Below are positions 55,498-64,000 of a stretch of DNA of 64,000 nt, piece after piece. Positions within the stretch are counted from its first letter, which is position 1. Every line of letters starts with the position of its first letter. The notes beneath the pieces are model-generated. The model worked only from the letters and a program-made list of their open reading frames with translations, ran no database searches and had not been told where the DNA came from. The stretch comes from Cheiracanthium punctorium (taxonomy: Eukaryota; Arthropoda; Arachnida; Araneae; Cheiracanthiidae). The DNA lies in assembly GCA_038373885.1 (NCBI GenBank), contig JAWZYV010013275.1:53181-117180 (forward strand). The letters run 5' to 3'. A program made the translations under genes and the position numbers.

Positions 55498-58400
55498 TGG
55501 TACTTTAAACAGAGATATCATATATTATACTAAGTTTGCATATATACATGCATGCTATTTTGAAATACTGATTTGTAAACCTTTGAAGAGTAAGTTTGTG
55601 CCGTCGAATTTTATAAAAACTAATATTTTTTTACCTTTCAATTTGAAATTATTTTCTAATTCAGGTTTTATCAAATTAAAGTACAAATTCAACTTTTGAA
55701 GAGAATATTGATGTCTGTAGTAACCGTATATTTTTTTAGGATTTGTTTTTGACATAAGAAAAATTAAATGATTACATACGTAACAAACATGTAGAATTTT
55801 CTAAAAAAACTTATAGTGCACTAATTCGCTTGCACGGAATCGTATTTATGTTTTCCAAAGGAAATAAGAAAGCCAATATTAAAATCATATATTTGAAAGA
55901 AATTTAAATGAAATATCTCGTAACGTACAATAACGCTGCCGTTATCGTTAACGGCAAGATAAAAATTCATCAATTTTACAATATATTTGCTTTTTTGACA
56001 CTATTATATATATTTTTTTTCACAAATTGAAGATTATAAAGAATCATCAAAATTATATTACCTTCGATATCAATATATGCATGGCTTTATTTGGGAATAG
56101 AAATAAAATATATTTTTAAGATAATCATAAGAATGAAGAAAAAAAGTCTAATGATAGAGCATTGCAAAATTACCATCAAAAATGAAATCATGAATGAAAT
56201 CGAATGTGTAGACATACAATAAAATTTTATTTCACGTGTTTTATTTTTAAGTATGTGATGCCAAATGCATGGAGAGAAATACTGCCCTGGAAAATTATCT
56301 AACTTTTGATTTATGCATCCAACAAATAACACCATAAAAGCGCATAATACTTACTCATTATATTTATTCTTTAACTAATTATAATGTCTCGAATTTAGTT
56401 TAATCGTTGTATTGTAATTTATATATATATTAGGGTGCCCCTTATTTTGGGTGCTTTTTTTTTTACTAAAATGCTCTTACCCAGCCCTAAAATTGTTCCT
56501 TTTGATCAGATTAACTCGCGGGTAATCTTTTAATTCAATTGAAAGGAATGAACCCATAACGTCTCGAGGCAGTATTTTCAATGTTAAAATGGATAGCAGG
56601 ATGTATTAAGAACACATAAAATACATAGAGTACGATTAATTAAATATTATATTTCATATATCACGAACACGTATATACATCAATGCTTTCATACGCTAGA
56701 TGCTGCAGTAAAAATTAGATCGGATGTTTTCTATTGAACTCAGATTTTTTGAAATCTTCGTCTAAATTGAGATGATCTTGTTCACAAAGAAAAAAACTGT
56801 TTTTGTTCTTCATTTACAGTTAACCCATTAAATTCCTGTGCTGATTTAACACTTCCTTCAGAATTGTCATTATCTGCCTTATATACAATAATTTTCCGTT
56901 GGACTTTCAAATGCAGCACATTATTTTCCTAAGTTAAAGGGCATTCTTAGATAGTCGTTTTAGTTTTAGTAGATATAAAACCATTCAATGAGTTCTCAAA
57001 AATACAATAGTCACAAAATTACAGAGTGCGAATACAAATAGTAAGCACGACATAAAAATGTAGGTATTATTTTATGACAACTGTCTGGCACACCCAGTTG
57101 TCATAAAAATAACTTATATCTGTAGAACGTGATTTAGGATGCACGAGCCATGTTGCTGGTAGTTAAATAAAATGATGGCAACGGCTGCAATTTTTTTAGC
57201 GTTGGGGGAGTGTATCCGGTTGTTCTTCGACATGGGTAGTTGCTATGGATATATTCAGAGTAAACACATTTAAAACAAAGAATGAATTTTTTCAACATCA
57301 TCTTAATTCCCGATCTGCAAAGTTTACCTTTCTTCGGTAGAAAAATACAAATAAACTTATAATGTGAAGCCCTTCAGAAGTTTTAGAATACTTCTTTCCA
57401 AGCTGTACGTTACACAGTAATAAATGTTAAACTTGTATCAGATACGAAACTTTCAGAAAAAATTCTTAAAATTCGAAAATTTCGCATCGTGTGTCACTCT
57501 TCGAAAATTTTACTGCGTTTACTCCATGTTGAAATTTTATTTTCAGGAAGTTTCGTAAAGGACACTGTTGTTTCATTTATTAAGGTGTGTAGTGCAGCTT
57601 ATGAAGAATCCTCCTGGAATTTTTTCGATTCCCTGAAGCATTAGTTTATTTCCCTTGGTGTATAAAGTCTGCGGGAGAGATTTCCTTTCTTGGAACAGCA
57701 CCCTTAAGTAGACATAGTTAAAGATTCCCCCTTGCTTTCGCGGTTAGTGTTGCTTCGTCCAATTGTTTGAAAATGCCCAATGAGATGTTGTTTACCATTA
57801 TTGGATTCTTGCATAACTGAAAATTGCGAATGCATTTTTAAGAATAATTAGGTGGTAATTAAAGAATTTGAATTTAATATCAAAAAAATTTATCACAGAA
57901 AGTGAAAGAATATGGGAAGGTTTATAAAATACGCCCTCAGTAGCTGAAAGTAGTAAATTATTGTGCAATTTTTATATGAATGGGTTAAATTTATCCTATA
58001 AACTTCCTATAAAATAAATATAAAATAAATAGCTACAGAAACAGATACAAAGAAGAAAATGAATTAGTACTTTTAAGGAAATATTTCCTAAACCACTGTT
58101 TGAGTTATAAAATGGTACTTAAAGGTATGCCGCTAACCGTACCAAATGAAGGTTAGTGATTTTGGTTGTCAAAAGTCTCACGCAAAATTAAAAATGATAG
58201 TGCGCCAAAGAACAAAACAGCTATTTAATATGATGGAATATGGCTAAAAATCCTAGTAATAGAGAATTGTGCTATTATTTTTTATTACTGGGGCTAAATC
58301 ACACAAGAGGGAGGGGATGAAATATTGACAAAAATGTTCGACGATGTTATACGTAACACCAATAAAATTAATAATTTTGTTTGAAATAAACTCTATCAAT

Positions 58401-59899
58401 TCAATGATTGAAAATAACTGTCTGGTAATTATTGACAAAATTAAGAAATTTTATTACAAATGAAGAAATTGCAATTTTATGAATTGATTAATTATATACT
58501 TATTCATATAAATTTTGAAAGATAAGATAACATATCTGTTATATGGAAAACTCTTTTTAATATATTCTTGCTTAAATATTTATTGTCCTTACTTATATTC
58601 ACATAACAGCGTCGAAGACTTATTAAAGTTGTTTGTTATTTTGCGAAAATTGTTACTAAATAGCGTTTGAAAATTGTATAATTTTCAAATATGTAGCACA
58701 CGATGCAATAAAGATTGAATTGGGTTAAAATGTCCGTTTCTATATTATTAATATTAAATAAACTCACATTGTTTTATTTGCACACGATAAATTGAATATT
58801 CTAGTTTTAAACCAACATTGCTTTATAACTCATATAGTTTTAAAGGAATTTATGATTGACATTTCTTTTCTACTACATGCTATAAAAAGCTGATTTCGTG
58901 AGGATTTATGCTGATGGAGTATTAGAGGAGTTTATAAAATATTTTTGTATTAAAATTGCATTTCATATAACAGTATAAGAAAATTCGATTACCATTCATG
59001 TAAAACTGAAAATATGAAAATATACTATAAATTTCTTTCATGTCTTGAGAAAACACATGTGGCTTATATCATATTATTATTTTTACAATAATCAGTCATC
59101 TCAAAAGCAGAAATTTTTTTTCGAGGAGAGGTCAAATTTTAGAACACAATTTTATATCAATATGATCAAAAACAATATTGCAAACTCGTTTTTGTTTCAT
59201 GAATTTTCGATTTAGTTTCTTGGCATATACCCTGAAGAGAGTTTTTTATCTTATATTTCCAAATTTACGTATCATGTATTTGTTTTTGCAAATGTCAAAT
59301 GCATATCTTGTGAGAAATAAACATGAATTGAGTTTCGGAATATTGGTTGCAGAACGGAAATGGGGTTTCAGCCAAGCATGAACAGAAATAATTTTAAACT
59401 ACGAGAATATAAGCTTGTATTGATTAGCTCTGAGGAAAATCCAATACGTTTTGATTGATTGGAAGTGATGTTTTGCTGTCTGGTAATAGTTTATTGATAT
59501 TATCTTAGTAGAAATTTGTGTAATAGCTCTGAGGTAGCAAGTGCACTGTAAAATGAAATGTGAGCGGAGAATTATAGAATTAATCTTAAAAGTAATGGTT
59601 TTAGAAATATTTTAAATGAACATCAAGAATTTATATGTAAAACAATTTCAATATGATTATGTTTACGTTTGGTTGAAAAGTGAAGGTAGAACCGGCTTCT
59701 TGCCGATATTTTTGGAACATCACGTTTTGCGGCAAATCAGGCGATAGATTTGGCGTTATGTCAATATTGGAAGAGTGTGATATTATTAATTTTGAAATCT
59801 CTAGAAGCGGCCGAGAGCATAAAAAGATCACGAGCCCCTCAAGGAAACATGTTCTAGTTTTGGGAGTTTGAAAAGTACAGAATTACGAGACGGCAGATG
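55498..59899. other. Gene-free AT-rich stretch
   Basis: No gene recognised. It contains a TAGGGTGCCCCTTATTTTGG terminus at 56431, like the end of a DNA transposon with no partner found, and a relative of the foldback at 57060-57240. All frames (about 60-80 codons) are motif-free. Confidence 0.55.
57060..57240 (+). repeat. Diverged relative of the foldback element
   Basis: The hairpin TTTATGACAACTG...CAGTTGTCATAAA (57074-57108) corresponds to the centre of the foldback at 42769-43026. The sequence at 57147-57240 (TTGCTGGTAGTTAA, GATGGCAACGGCTGC, AGCGTTGGG) corresponds to its right arm and the flank beyond. The left arm is missing. Confidence 0.65.
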
Positions 59900-60085
59900 A
59901 CCAAAACGGGCTCCTGCTGTATGGACATTCGCCACAACAAAGTCCCAATATCCTGGCTATTATATTATGATAGCACTCAGTAGGAGGACAACGTTCTCTC
60001 CTTTGAAGGAACGGAAGAATTCAAAACCACGCCCATGTTGGGATTCAAACCCTACCCCGTAATCTGTTCACTAACCACCACGTTG
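59900..60085 (-). mobile_element. tRNA-derived SINE
   Basis: On the minus strand, GTGGTGGTTAGTGAACAG (A-box-like, about 60062-60080) is followed by GGTTTGAATCCC (B box, about 60036-60048), then a non-tRNA body. It has the layout of the SINE at 2939-3239 but a different body. The tail and target duplication are unclear, so the left limit is approximate. Confidence 0.5.
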
Positions 60086-60501
60086 AGAAAACCATTATGT
60101 TTGCGAGGTGAAACATTTGCATTTGGTAGTAAACTGGAAGTAATTAAAATAATTTTATGGAGTTTTGTGAGCTATAGATAGAAAGTGCTGAATAAATTTG
60201 TTTTTTGGTTCAGTTTAAATCGAAAGCCTAATCGATTTAAGAAATTGTAATTTACGTTTCAAATCATTATTTTTTAACTCATTTCCTTGTTTTGGTATAG
60301 AAAGCTGGGTTTGATTTATGTAATTGCACATACACGATTAAGAATATCAGCATAATTTTGTAATTTGGAATTGATTCAATTTGCAGTTAGAATTCATTAG
60401 AAACTCATTGAATCCTATACCTTAAATTTCGTAATTTGTATTCAATACTGGGATGCAATATTTAGCATTGGGTGATTTTATTAGGAAATATATAAATATA
60501 A
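60086..60501. other. Gene-free flank
   Basis: AT-rich sequence between the SINE and the 3' end of the Helitron; nothing recognised. Confidence 0.55.
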
Positions 60502-62200
60502 CTAGCTGACCCGGCAAACGTTGTTTTGCCATATAAATTATTCCTAGGATTATTTTAGTAGAAAGAAATGACTAACTTATTGTAACTTTGTGAGGATGTG
60601 GTATATGAGTGGAAGAGGCACGGAGCTCTGTGAACGATGCTGGAATATAAAAATAACACAATACCAAACATTTGTATTTTTAATTCATTGTAATGTATTC
60701 TTTAAATTTATATATATCGCTAATTACAATAATTTTACAAAAAAAATAAAATAAAATCAATCTCTTAACGGAATAGAGTGTACAATATTTTTTGTTACCC
60801 CACCTTTAGCTAACACAAACAAACTGGATGGTTTGCCCACTCGAGAGCATGCCACGTATAATTGTCCGTGTGAAAAACATTGTGTGCTCAAATCTAAGCC
60901 ACAAACAGACATAATTTGGCCTTGAGACTTATTGATAGTCATTGCAAATGCTAATCTTATTGGAAATTGAAGACGTTTAAATTGAATTGGCACATCCGTG
61001 GATATAATAGGGATCCGTGGTAGTAATATATTTTCACCTCGAAATTTGCCATTTAAAATGACGGCTTCGACAACATTTTTCATTAGTATTTTAATAACTA
61101 ATCGCGTGCCGTTACACAGCCGTGGTGGGTTCAAATTACGAAGCAAAATAACCGGAGATCCAACCTTCAGTTGTAAGTTATGCGGCGGCATGCCTGCTAA
61201 ATCTAATGAGTTTAAAAACGCTGCTGGATAATTCACACCTTCGGTGGCATCGCAAACTGTATCAATAGATTTGTATGACACTAACTCCCCTGGCAATAAA
61301 TGTTGTATTTTAAGATTCAGTTCGTTGACGTCTACATTTTTTGCTGCTAAAATTGCTCTTTCTGCCAGCCACTCATGATTAATATATTGTGTATGTACAT
61401 CGGGAAATATCTGGTCAATGAGAGAGCATCTTGCGAATCAGCAATTGTGCAGAAATCGGCCGGTAATTTTATGCATCCAGTTTCCTCTACAGTAACTTTT
61501 CCATCGTCGATATTTAACAGCTGTTTTGAGAATGCCTCAGCGGATAGATCTCGAAGTATTTGAATGCGCATATTTACTTTCAGTTGTAATTTTTCAACAT
61601 TACGCCACAGTGGCGATGATTTTAAGAGGGCGTTGAGTTCATCAGCATACGCTGAACGTGGGATGACGGGAAGTGTTTGTCTAAAATCTCCTGAAAGGAG
61701 TACCAGAGTGCCGCTAAATAGTTTGTCCTTGTTTTTAAGATCTTTCATTGTCCTGTTCAACGCCTCAAGCGAATGTTTGTGTGCCATAGTGCATTCATCC
61801 CAGAAGATAATTTTACACTGTTTCAGCACTGTGGCCATGGGCGATTGTTTTTTTATGTTGCACACTACATCTGGGTTATTTTGAATATTTAGTGGTAGCT
61901 TAAATACGGAATGAGCTGTTCTGCCTCCATCCAATAAAGTTGCCTGAATACCAGACGATGCAACGGCCAATGCGATGCCATTATTCGATCGTATTTCGGC
62001 TAGGATTAGCGAAATCAGGAATGTTTTGCCAGTTCCACCTGGTGCCTCCAAAAAAAAGAATCCACCTTGCCCTGCCGAAACTGCGAGCATAATGCGATCG
62101 TAAATGCTTCTTTGTTCCTCATTCATTAGTGGGATATTGCGAGTAACAATCGCTGCCATTTCTGCAGTATGGTATTGTAGTTCTCGATTCATTTCATTTT
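60502..62200 (-). mobile_element. Autonomous-type Helitron, 3' part
   Basis: The minus-strand 3' end is a hairpin at 60513-60530 (GGCAAA-ACAACG-TTTGCC), then GGGTCAGCTAG ending at 60502, followed by T. This is the classical Helitron terminus with insertion between A and T. Upstream lies the helicase part of the RepHel gene. The Rep nuclease region is not in the window, because another repeat begins at 62201. It belongs to a different Helitron lineage from the pair at 33506-40390. Confidence 0.85.
60757..62200 (-). pseudogene. Helitron PIF1-like helicase (C-terminal half of RepHel)
   Basis: Superfamily-1 DNA helicase of the PIF1 type, which unwinds DNA during rolling-circle transposition. In the upstream frame (61347-62327; only codons from about 43 on are Helitron) I see APGGTGKT (Walker A), FWDECTM (Walker B), LLSGDFRQTLPV (motif III) and a VNMRI motif. 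Downstream (60757-61420) come LNSLDLAGMPPH, LKVGSPVILLRNL, CNGTRLV, AMTINKSQGQ and LYVACSR (motifs V/VI). A two-base expansion of the CTCTCT run near 61420-61426 shifts the frame between the halves. The gene ends at the stop at 60757-60759, 255 bases before the hairpin-CTAG end. All helicase motifs are otherwise intact. The 5' end is lost to the insertion at 62201. Confidence 0.88.
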
Positions 62201-62449
62201 TACTTCCTTGTACGTAGTATAAGGAAGTAATGTGATCCCGAAAAATTTTGGGGGCCAAATTTCGACAAAAAATCGGATTTTGACTACCTCTAAATTTAAT
62301 TTTAAGAATTTTTTCGATGCATCTCATCGTAGGCTAGCATGCACGATCATATTAACGCGTCTGCAACTCATTTTGACCAGCGGCGAGTTTATTGTGGTCA
62401 GTTTTTCCATGCCGTCTGTACGTACGTACGTACGTACGTATGTATGTAA

Positions 62450-62970
62450 CTCGCATATCTCAAAAACTATGGGTCGTAGAATGTTGAGATTTGATATTTA
62501 GGATTGTTCTATGATCTAGTTGTGCACCTCCTCTTTTGGTCGTAATCGAATGAATAGTTTATGTACAGGACCGCCCAAAAGATCCGAAATACATTACGCT
62601 CTATGGGCCGAAATTCATTAAACTCGCATATCTCAAAAACTATTTGGCGTAGAATGTCGAAACTTCATTTTTTGGATAGTTATAACATATAGTTGTGCAC
62701 CTCCCCTTTTGGTTCCATTCGATTGGATAGTTTATCTACAGGACCGCCCAAAACATTCGAAATACATTACGCTCAATGGGCCGAAATTCATTAAACTCGC
62801 ATATCTCAAAAACCATTAGGCGTAGAATTTTGAAACTTTATATTTAGGATTGTTGTAACATCTAGTTGTGCACCTCCCCTTTCGGTTCCATTCGACCGGA
62901 TAGTTTATCTACAGAACCGCCTAAAAGATTCGAAATACATTACGCTCTATGGGCCGAAATTCATCAAAGC
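62450..62970 (+). repeat. Tandem repeat, about 173-bp unit, 3 copies
   Basis: CTCGCATATCTCAAAAAC begins units at 62450, 62623 and 62795. Each unit continues with CTAGTTGTGCACCTCC (middle unit TATAGTTG...) and CGAAATACATTACGCTC. Diverged further traces (CTCAAATCTCAAAAACTATT at about 63275) follow. Confidence 0.88.
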
Positions 62971-63461
62971 GTTTTTTAGAGGTATTGGGCTATTTCAAAC
63001 GACTCAGAAGTGATATATGCTGTAAAGAGTTAGAAAATGAATTTCTCCATTAAAAATGTGTCTTTATCATTTACAGTTCTGCTACAGGAACACTCAAAAG
63101 ATTTCCAATACATTACGGTCAAAGGCAATTTTAGGAGATTCATCCATTTCAAGCACAATACCGTCCTACCACATAAGTTAGGTAATGGTCCGACCACGGT
63201 CACGTGCCTCCCTCAAGAACTATGCCAAAAGTCGCCAAGCTTGGCGACTTTTTGTGTACGTGTGTGCATATTTAACTCTCAAATCTCAAAAACTATTATG
63301 AAATTTCATATATAAGATTGTTGTAACATCTAGTTGTGCATCTCGATTTTTGGTTAAAATCTACTGGAGAGTTTATTTACAGGACCACCGATAAGAATTT
63401 CAGTACTTTAATGTCTATGGACATCTTCAATATAATACAATTGTAGACAGTCATTGTTTGG

Positions 63462-63720
63462 TACATGCCCAAAATCTCGCCGTCTGTCCTCGACCTTGGC
63501 GAGTTTTGCCGAAATGTCGCCAAATTTGGCGATATTCAGTCATTTGGTCCATGCCCAAAGTATCGCCATTTGTCATCGTTCTTGGCGAGTTTTGGCGAAA
63601 TATCGCCAAATTTGGCGATAATCTGTCATTGTTGGTCCATGCTTAATATCTCGCCAAATGTCGTCGTCATTGACGAGTTTCGCCGAAATATCGCCAAATT
63701 TGGCGCCAAAAATTATTTCG
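63462..63720 (+). repeat. Tandem repeat, 86-90 bp unit, with TTGGCG palindromes
   Basis: Units start at about 63462, 63548 and 63638 (T(A/C)CATGC(C/T)...). Each contains CTCGCC-like, TTGGCGAGTTT-like and TCGCCAAATTTGGCG segments, the last being a 14-base palindrome CGCCAAATTTGGCG. A related hairpin AAAGTCGCC-AAGC-TTGGCGACTTT lies at 63227-63252. The frames at 63458 and 63465 merely translate the repeats. Confidence 0.88.
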
Positions 63721-64000
63721 TATTTTGTATAACTCTAAAACTTTAACCCGTAGAATTTTGAACTTTTGTATTTAGAACTATATTATAATATCTAACGGTT
63801 TTCAATATCTTTTTTGACAGCAATCGACTGGGAATTTATTTACAGGGTGAGCCAAATGACTTTAAATACATTAAGGTGTATGGATGCATTCAATTCATTC
63901 AAAGTCTGTGGTCAATTTACTTTGGCTTCCCCCAAAAACTCGCCCTTTTTTTTGTTGGCTTTTGGGAAATTCGCCAAATTTAAATTGAAAAAAATTTTTT

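Larger units (their letters stand above)
62201..64000. mobile_element. Tandem-repeat-bearing element interrupting the Helitron
   Basis: It begins with a terminal hairpin TACTTCCTT...AAGGAAGTA (62201-62229), exactly where Helitron coding sequence stops. It carries a (GTAC)n run (62416-62448), about three units of a 173-bp tandem repeat from 62450 and three units of an 86-90 bp repeat with CGCCAAATTTGGCG motifs (63462-63720). It runs off the window, so its other end and any target duplication cannot be seen. No protein-coding frame is supported. Confidence 0.65.

Noticed and set aside
56431..56560. TAGGGTGCCCC... as a second copy of the 9-bp-TSD transposon
   Set aside because: Only the first six or seven bases agree with TAGGGTGGTC, and the rest differs. 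No partner end was found.
62450..63720. Regular repeats that could suggest a CRISPR array
   Set aside because: Units are 173 and 86-90 bases of continuous tandem sequence without unique spacers, and the window is eukaryotic.

Overview
The window is AT-rich, intron-like or intergenic eukaryotic DNA. It is dense in decayed transposable elements, and I recognise no intact host gene in it. The mix of BEL/Pao and Gypsy LTR retrotransposons, Tc1/mariner, hAT-like and piggyBac-like DNA transposons, Helitrons and tRNA-derived SINEs points to an arthropod. A spider or other arachnid is my best guess from the repeat style (inference only). Every long reading frame belongs to a mobile element, and every element gene carries stops, frameshifts or insertions.

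Layout. 0.48-5.59 kb: a BEL/Pao element with a truncated 5' LTR, a full 417-bp 3' LTR, a SINE inside its reverse transcriptase and an internal segment replaced by foreign DNA. 5.6-11.3 kb: repeats without genes. 11.26-13.60 kb: a DNA transposon with long inverted ends and a 9-bp target duplication. 14.96-17.23 kb: a broken transposon-like unit encoding a cysteine-rich protein of an uncharacterised family, flanked by related inverted ends. It abuts a 5'-truncated Gypsy element (17.2-21.02 kb). 23.2-26.3 kb: an inverted-repeat family, a mariner-type MITE and a probable solo LTR. 31.4-31.8 kb: a second copy of that MITE. 32.4-40.4 kb: a Helitron cluster with two reverse-oriented 5' ends followed by two head-to-tail copies that abut at one CTAG|TC junction.

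42.77-43.03 kb: a near-perfect foldback. 43.5-45.3 kb: a Tc1-like transposase pseudogene split by a piggyBac-type MITE in a TTAA site. 49.29-52.40 kb: an hAT-type non-autonomous element with an 8-bp target duplication, carrying a hairpin MITE and a tRNA-derived SINE. 54.45-55.5 kb: a second Tc1-like pseudogene. 59.9-60.1 kb: a SINE. 60.50-62.20 kb: the 3' half of an autonomous Helitron (minus strand, PIF1-like helicase). Its coding region is cut at 62.20 kb by a tandem-repeat-bearing element that runs off the window end.

The parts do not form a pathway. Together they record nested insertions. Several elements have boundaries that the window itself confirms, through target-site duplications (SINEs, the 9-bp element, hAT, piggyBac MITE) or through paralogous empty sites (both mariner MITE copies).
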